From Carex sylvatica (Eukaryota; Streptophyta; Magnoliopsida; Poales; Cyperaceae): a DNA stretch of 64,000 bases. Each line of letters opens with the position of its first letter. Position 1 is the stretch's first letter. The position numbers and the translations under genes are program-made. The stretch spans positions 62,001 to 126,000 of the forward strand of contig CAXKVR010000398.1 of NCBI GenBank assembly GCA_964058845.1. Direction: 5' to 3'. The notes beneath the pieces are model-generated. The model was not told the origin of the DNA and made no database searches. It was given only the letters and a program-made list of their open reading frames with translations. Shown here in pieces: positions 11,816-22,900 of this stretch.

Positions 11816-11967
11816 TAAAATGATAGTGGATTTCACAATAATTATTCTACATATTAGTGATCCTATCCAGACAGTTTCTTCGCGTTTTACAATTCTAGTT
11901 GAGAGATTTATTAAAAAAAAAAAAGTTGCTCCAATAAATATACGGATTTTAACTTGATGTCTTTCAG

Positions 11968-12332
11968 AGCGGACCCAGAATTTTCATCAGGCGAGGCAAA
12001 AAAATATCGAATCGGATTTAAATAACTTATCGGATTTAAACCCATTAACTAATTGGGTATTCGATAAAAAAAAAAATATTTTGACTTATATTTTTCAATA
12101 CCCTGACTTATAATTTCTGATCCTATAATTTATAATTAATTTATCAATCATAATTCAACAAATTATTTTGATTTTAACACTAAATTTAACCAGAATTACA
12201 AATAAAACATCTAGGGGGGCAAAAAAAATTTCAGGAAAGGGCAAAGTCGATCGATACCAATAAATCACCACTAAACTCAAAATCCAGAGGAAACGGTTGC
12301 CCCCTGTGCTACAGTAGATTCGCCCCTGAATG
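11968..12332. mobile_element. Short element with GCGGACCCAG / CGCCCCTGA ends
   Basis: The left end (TTCAGAGCGGACCCAGAATTTT) and right end (AGTAGATTCGCCCCTGAATG) are imperfect inverted repeats of a type often seen in plant non-autonomous hAT elements. The interior is AT-rich and non-coding. Exact borders are approximate. Confidence 0.5.
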
Positions 12333-13589
12333 TCTTGTGTTTCGTCAACTTATTACCATGCAGGATCCACTACTACAATCTGGGTTTGTGTTACACCAAA
12401 AAGGTATAGTACAAAGTTTCAATACATTAAACTGTACCTTTTAACTTTAAATACACTTTTAGTTCATATTACAAGTATACAATCCTACCGCGTAGTATAT
12501 TATCGGGTATTGATCCACAGGGAGTAAGTTTAGATACTAGGTTTAGACTTTATCAACTAATTTCAGAAAATAATAAAAAGAAGTAAAGTGCAATAAAATA
12601 GAATAGGGGGGTTTTGTTTAAGTAATCCTAAATTGGGTTCAATACCCGAGAAGAATTGTAAACAATAGATGTAAATAAAATAAAGAAAGTAAAGATTGGT
12701 TTGCTTTCAAGTTAAGGAGATCTAGGGGTATTCGGTCTACAATTCCTTGCTAATTCTATCTATTCAGTATTTGTTTAAATTCATGTATGATTTGATGAGG
12801 TTTCTAACCTAATATGTCATTAAGGGTCACTTTCGTGAATTAATAACGTGCCTAAGCAATTCAGACTTCACAGTTACGTCATTCATCTTAGCTACCTAGA
12901 CCATAAGCTCTTGTTAGTCTCTCCTCTCCTCAAATATTGGTACTTCACAGTTACGTCCTTCATACGAATATCCGATTCAATTTGAGATGTCCTAATAAGG
13001 GTATGACTTCACAGTTACGTCCTTCACCAAGTCCCTAACCCTAATTTCTGTAGTTCCTGTTTGATTTCGCAATTGGTTAGACCTTAATCAAAACCTAAGG
13101 TATTTGTGTTCATAATTGGTACTCTCCTCTCGTCCTAACTTCTTTGGTTCTTTTGAATCCAAAGCGGAACTACATCGATTTCAAGTACTAATTATGTAAT
13201 TAACACAAATTATAAATCTAAGAAATTAGCATCAAATCCCCTAAAATAATCATGATAAAAACAAATAACCGAATAAGATACAATTAAACAAGTTCATGCA
13301 TTGACCTAAACTCCTAGAAAGAGATCTACTCTCTCTTGGAGAGATCCATTACAAAAATTGGCAAAAATAAGAAGAAATGAAATAAAGAAATAGTTACACC
13401 CTTTATTGAATCAAGAACCTCAATCTTGCCGAAATCTTGCTTGGACCTTCTTCTCCTTCTTTGAAAAGCTTCCGGAACTCCTAGAATGGCTGCAGATTTA
13501 TCGCTATATTTTATGAAAATTGGCATGCACCAAGGGGTGAGAGAGAGAGAGAGAGTTGTAAGATGAGAGATGTGAGATTTCTATTCTCT

Positions 13590-15012
13590 TACGCAAGTAA
13601 TAAATCCTAGTTTATACTCAATTTGGTTGCAAGTGTACAACCTAGTCAAGTAGTACTTAGGGATCGTCTCCACAAGGACAAGTCGAAATATCAATTCTAA
13701 CCTAACGATTTAATTTAGTAAAAGCGAAGTAAAAAGTGTTTTGTTTGTTTAAGAGGTTTGTTTGGTAGTGATTGAACTGAATTAAACTAAAGTCTTAAAG
13801 CGAAATTTTGTTTTAAACAAGTAAGAGAAATTAGGGTTTCTTAGGGTTCCTATCCACTAATGTCATGATTAATTGGTTTGTTAAATTTGATCTTATATTT
13901 ATGAAGGCACAGTTGGATGTTGTAGGTACAAAGTGATATCTCTATATTAATACCATCTTCAAATTAGAATAAACGTCACCTCTCGGTACTTGGCTACACT
14001 AATCTAAAGTCATTAAGTTCTTACTGTCCCAATTTATCTAGAAAGTTATTCGTCACCTCTCGGTACTTGGCACAATTTCCTAAACTATTGGGTGAAGCCC
14101 GTATAAGACACGCGTCACCTCTCGGTACTTAGCCTATCAAATACCCTATTCTTTATGGTCAAGACTTAATATTCAATTTCTCAATTGCAAATACTAAATC
14201 CTAAGATTTCATGTGATTTCGATTAAGTATTCACAATCAATTAAAATAGAGAATAGATCATAATAAAGAACAAGAAGATATGAGATAAAACCAACTAAAT
14301 CATAACAAAATTTTCAATTACAGCCCTAATTAACCCTAGAAAAGTCTTTAGCCGATCATGGCTAAGACACAAATGAGATTAAAAGAGTTCAAAGAGTTTC
14401 AAAAGAAAGAAAAATAATAAAACCCGTTGATGAATGATGTTCTTTTCTCCCTTTCTTCTCTCCTTTTTCTCCTCTCTTTTCTCTCTTCTTTTCTATCTAA
14501 AAAACTGTCTAATTTTCATCCCCCTAACCGTCCTAATTTTATCCCCCCAACAAATCCTAAAATAAATAACTAAAAATAGCAAATTCGGGCTCTGAACCGA
14601 CTTATTGTGGGCCGCAGTAGAGTTAGTTGCGGGCCGCAATGAATGGAGGCAGTTAACACCTTGTCGCGCAGAAACTATAGAAGTCATTACGGGCCGCAAT
14701 GAATGTGGTTACGGGCCGCAATGAATGTGCAGGAATGAAAGGGCTCTGACTTGTTTTGTTACGGGCCACAATGGGAATCACTTCGGGCCGCAATAGCATT
14801 GACAGTTGCTCCAATCTTCGTGCTGACTTGTTACAAATTACCCGTTTTGCTCCGTTAAGCTCCAAATACTTAATTACCTGTAAAATAAACATAACTAGGG
14901 CAGTAACTTGAACTTTCGGACATTTTTACCTAATTAAACCTAATTTAACTAAAACTTGGCTTAATTTACATAACTAACCCTAGATTTCAATAGATATGAT
15001 TTTGGCTTATCA
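13590..15012. mobile_element. Repeat element B, nested in A
   Basis: B opens with TTGGTTGCAAGTGTACAACC and GGGATCGTCTCCACAAGGAC, homologous to the start of A. It then has three copies of CGTCACCTCTCGGTACTTGG (about 13974, 14049, 14109), a TCTC-rich tract, and a tail with at least five ACGGGCCGCAATGAATG-like units (14590-14800). It ends about GGCTTATCAG near 15012. The parallel with A in order and spacing shows a common family. No ORF of note. Confidence 0.5.
14590..14800. repeat. GGGCCGCAATGAATG short repeats
   Basis: At least six imperfect copies of a 15-20 bp unit (TGCGGGCCGCAATGAATG and variants) are scattered over about 210 bp in the tail of element B. GGGCCGCAAT is partly palindromic. 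Confidence 0.75.
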
Positions 15013-15235
15013 GATGTGTGTGTGATGTGTGAGATATGTCATTTTCTTTAATGAAAAATGAACCCCGTTATATAGCAAAAGACTATGCCCAATTTAGAGG
15101 CTAGAAGGTGGGGTTAGTGGGTGCTATATTTGCCTTGTTTTTCTGGACTGATGTGTCCAAATTTAGCTGTCAAAAAACATCCCTGGCTCGTTAAAAATAG
15201 AAACTGTGTTGAAAACGTGTAATTCTAGTTGTCTG

Positions 15236-15742
15236 CGGGTTCAGTGCGTCCGCACTGGTGGTGAGTGCAGGTGGATGACCTGCACTGGTTCAACTTTTCA
15301 TATTTAACTTAGAAGAAAAATCCTGCAAAATTCCTGAGTGCGTCCGCACTGGTGGTGAGTGCGGGTGGCTGACCCACATTGATGAATTTTCTGAGTTGTT
15401 CTGAAGTTTATGAAATTGGCTAGGTACTGAGTGCGGGTGGATGACCCGCACTAGACTCGGACTTTTTTCCTGTGAAGTGCTGAGATGCTGAAAATTCGTC
15501 CAAGTGCTGAGTGCATCCACACTGGTGGTGAGTGCGTCCGCACTGGATCTCAAATTTTCTTTTTTATTTTCTCAAGTTGTAGATCTTCTCGCTAGCTTTC
15601 CGAAAAGTGGTCATATGTCCAAAACGGAGTTACGAGTCAAAAGTTGTGGCCGTTTTAAGTTCATACTCCATTTTTGCATTTCTGCTACAGTGCGTCCGCA
15701 CTGGATCTGACTGCGGGTGATCCATCCGTACTGGGAGTATTT
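15236..15742. repeat. GTGCGTCCGCACTGG palindromic repeat block
   Basis: About nine units alternate between two palindromic types, AGTGCGTCCGCACTGG and GAGTGCGGGTGGATGACCCG, often joined as TGGTGGTGAGTGC. Spacers of 30-70 bp are unlike each other. The block lies in the tail of element A, at the position where element B has its own repeated motif. Confidence 0.8.
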
Positions 15743-16544
15743 TTCTTCATTTTTCATTATTTTCTAACACACTGAAACTTGTTGCATGGGTAGGCCCATG
15801 CAACAAGTTTGATGTTTACCCATGCAACTGCCTCTTATTTACCCATGCAACAAATATTTAATGACCTGTGACCCGCCAGCAAAGATAGAAAGTATATTTT
15901 AATGAATGTCCATTAAACAACTCATCTCATACCCATGCGACAAGTCTTCCGAATTAAGACTAAACATTGCATGGATAACCCATGCAATAAATATTTGAGA
16001 ACTATTTGTTGCATGGACTTATCGTTGCAACAAATCTCCATAATCTAGACAATATTTGTTGCATGGATAACCCATGCAACAAGTTTGGAGGATAAATTGA
16101 GAACTATTTGTTGCATGGGTAACCCATGCAACAAGTTTTGACGATTTTTTAGAACTACTTGTTGCATGGGACTACCCATGCAACAAATATTGAATTTCTG
16201 GACAGTGACTTTTATATATATATCTAATCTCTCCTTTCAAATTGAATACATTCTTGTAAATTACATCAAGGGATACATTACAGCAGTATATTAATTTGTT
16301 CACATCCTACTTAATATTATTCAATTTTAGAAGGAAATTTGATCTCTCCTTTAAAATTGAATATATTTTGTAAATCATAGCTAAAAGAATTAGAGTGTTA
16401 TATTACAAAATAAAAAAGATACACAAATAATTCGGAAACTTAAATTAGAGTGTTTTATTATAATTAATACAAGCTTTATATGGTTGGTAAATTGTCATGC
16501 AACACATTACACAAAAAATTACCAATTAATAACCATCTTCATCG

Positions 16545-16695
16545 GAATGATCTTTGAGGTTTAGGCCATAACCAAGTCCTTCCTTAATTTCTTGCATGTC
16601 ATACTCTTGCTCTGTGTCATAACCTTCATCACCTTCCTCCGTGTCATAACCTTCATCACATACCAATTTACACCGGATGAAGCGTGAGAAAGAGT
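16545..16695 (-). pseudogene. Acidic C-terminal coding remnant inside the CACTA-like element
   Basis: On - a frame reads about 50 codons (RFIRCKLVCDEGYDTEEGDE then GYDTEQEYDMQEIKEGLGYG) to a TAA at about 16528. It has an internal repeat (DEGYDTE twice). Upstream the frame dissolves into GA-rich low-complexity sequence. Its biased, protein-like composition suggests the last exon of a transposon-encoded protein. The family is not identified. Confidence 0.4.
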
Positions 16696-17162
16696 GTGGT
16701 GAGAGAGAGGAGGGATTAGAGAGAGCTAGAGTGAGAGAGATTATATAAATAAAGAGAGAGAGATGTAGAGCGAGTCAGAGCAGGAGAGATTAGATAGAGA
16801 GAGGGGGGAGAGAGGAGGGAAATCGTATATTGCCAACAAAATGAGGAAGACTTCGATGAAAATTGAATAATGCAGCAAATGAGGGGTCTGTGAGATTGCT
16901 TTCGTTTTGGAGACAGAATGCAATCCACATTTCCATAGGGATCGATAGAAATAGTGGCATTGCTTTTTTGATTTGAACTGTAACTTCTTGCGTACCCACT
17001 TTGTACGCATAAAATTATGTAGTTCTCATATTCAACAAAATTTATTTAGCCTATACTTGTCACAATAAGAAAATGCATAAGAAGAAAATTATGTAGTAGT
17101 TAACACTTGTCAAAATGCAGAACATGGAAATTAACTGTTAAGAAATGTCAAAATGGAATTCA

Positions 17163-17325
17163 TATCCGCTGAAATTTCAAAGAGAATTTTAGGGTCCCTG
17201 CAATCCCCCTCTCTCTATCTCTCTCCTCTCTCTTCTTTCTCTCTCATCAACAACTCTGATGAGAGAGAAAGAAGAGAGAGGGGAATTACAGGGATTATGA
17301 AATTCCCTTTGGAATTTCAGCAGAT
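17163..17325. repeat. Hairpin with TC/GA-rich arms
   Basis: The arm starting GCTGAAATTTCAAAGAGAAT and continuing through CCCTGCAATCCCCCTCTCTC is complementary to the arm GAGAGAGGGGAATTACAGGG ending TTTGGAATTTCAGC. Arms are about 75 bp with a very short loop. It is either a small MITE nested in the CACTA-like element or a source of a foldback small-RNA precursor. Confidence 0.7.
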
Positions 17326-17461
17326 CTGGCTCCGTCAAAATGTAGAAAAAGACATGTCGTCACATTGTCACAACAAGAAAATACAGAAATTAAATTTGAC
17401 ATGTCTTTTGTTCACATCCTACATAATTAAATAAAATTAACACGTCCTACTTAATTGTTCA

Positions 17462-17552
17462 CATATTGGTAAATTTGCTATCTTCTCAACAAACCCTTTT
17501 TGTGCCTCGGCTAGTGTATCCTTTATTAATGCTTCCACCTCCTCAGTCATGA
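17462..17552 (-). pseudogene. Transposon coding remnant
   Basis: On - the frame beginning ATG at 17552 reads MTEEVEALIKDTLAEAQKGF and continues VEKIANLP before losing coding character. Its amphipathic Glu/Lys pattern resembles coiled-coil segments in plant CACTA-associated proteins. It is a short remnant at best. Confidence 0.35.
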
Positions 17553-18710
17553 ATATTTTTTGGTGATGATCGAGGGAACAATGGCCTCGAACTGTGAGAC
17601 GTCATCATGGGATTCAGCTATGTAATATGTAGAAAAAATTCAAGAAGATTGAATTAACTTATTACTCAATGGCAGAACTTTATGAACTAGTACGGTAACA
17701 TTTAAGGCATGTACAAAGGTGCAAAGGTGCTGGTACTAGAACTAGTAAAAAAATAGCCTATTTTTGTAGTTTTTTTGTGATGGGTTGTGCGTATATATTG
17801 GTTATTGAATTTACTATAATGATTAATGATAATGAAAATGTTACTCTCCATATTTTATTGTGTTGTTGTTCTTATTATGTTTCAATGTGTAATGTAAAAG
17901 ATTTCTTGGTTGTCTATAGGTTGGTACCAAATTGGTACGGGATGAATTATAGAATTGGGCCTGAATTATTTTTTCTAAAACGATAATTTTTTGCATCGAA
18001 AAATCTATATAAATATGGGGCTCAGACAATATCCTTGCAAATAACCTGGTGGGGCCCACCTTCTTTACCCATGCAACTAATATGTTAATAATCCATGGGA
18101 CCCACACACTTTATCCATGCAACTACTCAATCCTCTATTGTTGCAAATACTCCATGGGACCCACACACTGTATCCATGCAACTACTCAATGCTATATCGT
18201 TGCAAATACTCTATGCTATATTGTTGCCAATACTCCATGCATCAGATTTGTTGCATGGGTACTTATTGCATGGGCTCACCGTTGCAACAAATATTTCAGA
18301 AGTTATTTCATGGATAACCTATGCAACAAGTCAGAAATTGAGTAGTTGCAACGGGGGTTGTTGCAACGGTTTCCCATGCAACTGACATTTTTGAGGTTGT
18401 TGCAACGGTAAGCCCATGCAACAAGCCACCTTTTTATCCATGCAAAAAATTAAAATTCTAGTAGTGGGATATAATAATGTCTACGGGCTTCAAATAAAAA
18501 AAGGGAATATAATTATGAACCCACTTTAAATTTTAATATATTTAACGATAGGTTGTTATATGCATGATAGTTTGATTGGTTTAAACGTATTTCAAATAAA
18601 TTATGTGTTTTCAGAGAATTTTTATTTTATGAGGTTTATAAGCGATTAAATGCTTTAATGACAAGTTTAATTGCATTTTTTTAATTATTCCTCGAAATGG
18701 CCTAGTGAAT

Positions 18711-19264
18711 AGGGATGGCAATGGGTCAAGTCCACGGATATTTTGCTAAGTCCATGCCCGGCCTGTCCGTTAAAAACTGATGGCCCACCTGCCCGGCCCA
18801 ATCTGATGGGCTTGAAAATCTATGCCCGGCCCGCCCATGGGCCTTTCCCCCAAGCCCATGCCTGCATGTCCCAGCCCATGGGCCTACCTGGCTCGCCCAT
18901 ACCCGCTGGCCCATCCATATTCAACCATATCAAATGAACCGTACAAGAAATAAAACAATTCATAATGTGATTTTTCTAATGAAAAAAAAATATTCATAAT
19001 TTAATAATAAACAACAATGTAATTTTGCTACTAGAGCAACAAAATAATTTATAGTTTAATAGCAAATAAAAACGGTTAGTCTGATTATTATTTTTTAACA
19101 TAAAGGTCCATGGGCTGTCTGTGGGCTTCGACATAAACCCAGGTCCGGCCCGGCCTAGCTCTAGGCCTGCCCTTACCTGGCCCATCACAGTGTCGGACTG
19201 ACCGGGTAAAGGACGGGCGGGCGGGTAAGACCGAGCCAATTGAATTTTTTTGCCATCCCTACTA
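18711..19264. mobile_element. Non-autonomous element with AGGGATGGCAA termini
   Basis: The left end AGGGATGGCAATGGG and the right end TTGCCATCCCT are inverted repeats. Subterminal regions are packed with GCCCGGCCC/GGCGGGCGGG motifs; the centre is AT-rich. Flanks CTAGTGAA and CTAGTAAA suggest an 8-bp target duplication with one mismatch, consistent with the hAT superfamily. No ORF with coding character. Confidence 0.75.
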
Positions 19265-19429
19265 GTAAATCAATTTAAGAGATAAATATGATAAAAACAA
19301 TTAAAATGTTAGTGGCAAAATATGATAAATGATCATGTTTTTTTTAGAGAACTTTAACACTAAGAGGTTTATAAAGAGATTAAAAGTTTTAATAACGAGC
19401 TAAAGATCGATTCAAACTATTAGATGTAT

Positions 19430-19670
19430 TAAAATGTATTTGGAGACCAAATTTTTTACATTGAAATTTTTTTACTGTTTATTAAATCAGTTTTAAAATC
19501 GTTGATTTTAATAAACAGTGAAAAAATTATAAATCATTAAAAACAACGATTTTAAAACTGACTTAATAAATAGTAGAAAAATTCTAAACAATATAAAATT
19601 TAGTCTCTAAATATATTTTATTATAGATTGAATGTTGAACAGTTTGGATCAACCATTTGAATTTTGGAAA
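19430..19670. mobile_element. Palindromic MITE, relative of 46800-47224
   Basis: Arms GGAGACCAAATTTTTTACA ... TTTACTGTTTATTAAATCAG and their inverse (CTGACTTAATAAATAGTAGA ... AAATTTAGTCTCTAAATA) flank a centre with ATCGTTGATTTTAA / AACAACGATTTTAA. The same blocks occur in the element at 46800-47224. The outer ends of this copy are less clear. Confidence 0.6.
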
Positions 19671-19732
19671 TATAAAAACCGAAGTGTTTTGTTTCACGAT
19701 CTTGGAACAAATATTTTGATATTAGCCAACCC

Positions 19733-19761
19733 CTCTCTCTCTCTCTCTCTCTATATATATA
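19733..19761. repeat. (CT)n-(TA)n microsatellite
   Basis: Nine or so CT units run directly into five TA units. Confidence 0.85.
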
Positions 19762-19880
19762 TGGATGGCTAATGATTAATTTGATGTTGTACAAATATTG
19801 CTAATATTAAAATATGTGTCGAATATTCGAATTACAATTGTTTATTGGTATGTTTATATAATTGTAAAAGATGCTTATAT

Positions 19881-20964
19881 CCGAAATTTTTATAAATACC
19901 CAAAAAAAATATAAAATTACGGAATCTACCCACTGTTTGAATGGAATTCGAAAAATGCCCAATCCGGTTATCCAATAACCGGATTTGAGACAAATTTCCG
20001 GTTAACCGTTCACCGGATTTTTTTTTTTTTTTTTTTTTTTTTGAAAAAAAATTACATTTCCGGTTAACGGTGCACCGGACTTCTTCTTTTTTTTTTTTTT
20101 TTACAGAAATTTTTTTTTAAACAGAATTTTTTTTTTATTAAAATATTAGAAATGTTGAATATATTTCTTTGAAAATAGATGGAATACAATATAATTTGAT
20201 TTATTAGAGCAACAAATAACCCGGATCAATATTTTTCATGCCGAATTTTTCGCGGCCGTAAGAAAAATTAATATATTTTTTTATGTGTTATTGGGAAAAA
20301 ATAAAAATGCTTAGATTCTGAGTTATTGATTCCGATTAAAAAGTCACTTCTAGATAATTCAGAAAATATTGTGATCTTTCTAGTACATTTAATTTATTAA
20401 AAGTTGTATCTATTTTGAGAATTCTTTTTGAATAACAACCATTAAAAATATATTAATTTTTCTTACAGCCGCGAAAAATTCGGGTTGAAAAATATTGATC
20501 CGGGTTATTTATTGTAGTCTTTCTAATAAATCAAATTATATTGTATTCCATTTATTTTCAAAGAAATATATTCAACATTTCTAATATTTTAATAAAAAAA
20601 AAATTCTGTTTAAAAAAAAATTTCTGTAAAAAAAAAAAAAAAAAAAAATCCTGTACACCGTTAACCGGAAATATAATTTTTTTTTCAAAAAAAAAAAAAA
20701 ACAAAGTCCGGTGCACCGTTAACCGGAAATATAATTTTTTTTTCAAAAAAAAAAAAAAAAAAAAAAAAGTCCGGTGCACCGCTAACCGGAAATATAATTT
20801 TTTTTTTTTTAAAAAAAAAAAAAAAAAGTCCGGTGCACCGTTTACCGGACATTTATCTCAAATCCGGTTATTGGATAACCGGATTTGGCATTTTTCGAAT
20901 TTCATTCAAACAGTGGGTAGATTCCGTAATTTTATATTTTTTTGGGTATTTATAAAAATTTCGG
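19881..20964. mobile_element. Foldback Mutator-like element, 1084 bp
   Basis: Almost the whole element is one inverted repeat. It begins CCGAAATTTTTATAAATACC and ends with the inverse (GGTATTTATAAAAATTTCGG). It is flanked by an exact 9-bp direct repeat TGCTTATAT (19872-19880 and 20965-20973), the Mutator signature. Each arm carries ATCCGGTTATCCAATAACCGG, then copies of a GTCCGGTGCACCGTTAACCGG unit separated by long A/T homopolymers: two units on the left, four on the right. Further in, the arms share GAATACAATATAATTTGATT and CGCGGCCGTAAGAAAAATTA. The loop (about 20270-20460) is unique. Its 144-codon ORF is homopolymer read-through, not a protein. Confidence 0.85.
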
Positions 20965-20974
20965 TGCTTATATA

Positions 20975-22092
20975 GTTATTGACGGAGTCATGGAGCTAAC
21001 GTTAGTATTGTCAGCATTTTGACAATTTCAACAAGAACAGACTTTTCCAAAATTATCCGATAGAAAATTTAATAAAAATATTTTGCTATTTGGGCAAATA
21101 TTAGTATATTACCCATGTATATATGTTCACTATTATTTTGCCACGTGGTACACTTGTAAATGTTCAATACGCATAAACTCTACATCAATTTAAATTTCGT
21201 ATAAAGTATATATTTATGGGGAAAATATTGATATGGTTGAATAATATTTATCATATAATGTAGCTGAAATTATATTAGTGGATGAGTCCGAAATAAAAAT
21301 TTATCTGAAAAAATTGCTTATAAACTCTAAAAAAAACATATTATTAAAAATTCAATGCGTAAATAAAATCGAAATCCGGAAAAAATAAAATTGGAATCCG
21401 GGATTGTTCGATGGCCTCGGGCCTAATTTAATTTGATCTGATGTCCAATTAGAGCTTTTCAATCATAATCAAAATTAGTGAAACAAATTAAGTATGTAGA
21501 AATTTTGATGTGAATTGGATAACTCTGACAGAATATCAAATCTAATTTGATTCAATACATATCTGACCACCCCAACTCCAAATAAGATATGATAAAAGGA
21601 ACAATAATGCTATTGTTCTTCTCGTTGGTAGCTCATGTAGTGAAGGAAAAAACGTGACATAATGCTATTGTTTTTCTCGTTGGTAGCTTATGTAGTGAAG
21701 GAAAAAACGTGACGTGGCGTTACTTAATCACATCACATATCACGTATGACGTATGATCAAAACTTATTTTCATAACGAAGAACAATAATACAACGTAAAT
21801 GCATAGTCATGTCACGTATAATCACACTGTAATTATAATCATTTGTTTAATATATTTTTTCAGATTTCCATGAAAAATAATAACGGATAAACTAAAAATA
21901 TACAAGTAAAACTATTATAAAATAAATTATAATAAAAAAAAATATTAGAAAAATTAGTTACATGTTATCATGTGATGTGATGTAACGTGACTTGATCAAA
22001 TTACAAAATATATTATTTTTAATTAAAAAAAAAACACATCATGCAAACAAGAGCAAAAGTAGATAGAGACAAAATGATGGTTCATAAAATTA
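20975..22092. other. Intergenic with a 58-bp tandem duplication
   Basis: No coding sequence. At about 21606-21715 a 58-bp unit (AATGCTATTGTTCTTCTCGT onward through GAAGGAAAAAACGTGACAT) is present twice in tandem with four differences. Confidence 0.6.
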
Positions 22093-22554
22093 AGGGAAAA
22101 TTGGTTATTTGTCACTCTAAAATCTTCAAATTGAAAAAATGTCATTCCGAAATTTGAAATTGTAAAAATGTCATTCCAAATTTCATTAATTTATAATTTT
22201 ATCACTCCAAATAATTAATAACAAAAATATTGTCTTTTTTTTTCTCCTCTTCTTCTCCTGCCATGCTTGAGATACATGTGAAAATTTACTCTGATGAAAT
22301 GAAAAAAAAATAATAAAGGAAGAAAATTAACTGGGCTATTAGGAGAAAGTAGAGGCGGTATGAGTTAGCCGCAAGAAATTAGGAGACATAAGAGATAAAA
22401 GCAGGGTGCTGTTTCTCTCTCCAAGACGTGCTCATCATGCAAACTCCACAACCTAGATAGGTTTGCAGTAGCTCAATTAGGAAAAAAATTTTACAAACCA
22501 TAATTAATAAATAGAAAATTAGCGAACCAATACGATTATTTTTTTTTTTTCAAA

Positions 22555-22900
22555 AACCATAAAGACCGGACAGTCCATCCGGTCTCGAATTTTCTTTTTC
22601 TCCGGACCGGACGGACCGTCCAGTCTCCAGGTTTTTTTTTTTTTTTTTCGTTTTTTTCAAAAAAAATTTCACAAAACTGCCACAGAAGATCATGATTTTT
22701 TTTTTTTCAGACCGGACGGTCCGTCCGGTCTCCATTTTTATTTTTCTTCGGACTGAACGGACCGTCTGGTCTGAATTTTTTTTTTTTTTCACGAAACGTT
22801 TTTTTCATTTTTTTCATTTTTTTTCCACGAAACTGCCACAGAAGATCGGAATTTTTTTTTTTTTCAAACCGGACGGACCATTCAATCTCTTTTTTTTCCT
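22555..22900. repeat. GACCGGACGGACCGTCCGG subterminal repeats, left end
   Basis: Five palindromic copies or near copies of CCGGACGGACCGTCCGGT separated by T-rich tracts lie just inside the left terminus; matching copies lie at 31765-31920. They are candidate transposase-binding or hairpin sites of the MULE. Confidence 0.75.

Larger units (their letters stand above)
12440..15770. mobile_element. Repeat element A, interrupted by element B
   Basis: Element A runs from about 12440 to 13585 and resumes at about 15012, so B sits inside it. A contains a CGGGTATTGATCCACAGGGA block, three scattered copies of CACAGTTACGTCCTTCA (about 12868, 12944, 13007; the first differs slightly), and after the interruption a block of palindromic GTGCGTCCGCAC motifs. 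Element B has the same order of parts with different motifs. There is no coding sequence. It may be an LTR-retrotransposon-derived or other non-autonomous repeat; I could not settle the class. Ends are approximate. Confidence 0.5.
15776..18470. mobile_element. CACTA-like element with hairpin subterminal repeats
   Basis: Both ends are packed with TTGTTGCATGG motifs in both orientations, several as perfect hairpins (TTGTTGCATGG, a few bases, then CCATGCAACAA), at 15778-16190 and 18065-18425. The right end, read on the - strand, begins CACTACTAGAATTTTAATT, a typical CACTA (En/Spm) terminus. The left terminus is not certain: CACTGAAACTTG at about 15771 or CACTACTACAATCTGGG at 12367, separated by elements A and B. 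Two coding-like remnants on - lie inside. Subterminal repeat clustering fits CACTA elements; no matching 3-bp target duplication was found. Confidence 0.6.

Noticed and set aside
13030..13045. CCCTAACCCTAA telomere-like motif
   Set aside because: Only two units, inside a dispersed repeat; not a telomere or clear interstitial array.
15236..15742. Spaced repeats resembling a CRISPR array
   Set aside because: Units are variable, alternate in type, and have unequal spacers, in plant nuclear DNA; they are repeat-element motifs.
16716..17010. Overlapping 70-89 codon ORFs on -
   Set aside because: GA/TC low-complexity sequence; no consistent coding signal.
18726..18937. 62-64 codon Gly/Pro/Arg-rich ORFs
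   Set aside because: They translate GCCCGGCCC motifs of the AGGGATGGCAA element.
20541..20975. 144-codon ORF rich in Lys, Phe and Asn
   Set aside because: It runs through A/T homopolymers and repeated units in the right arm of the foldback element; not a protein gene.
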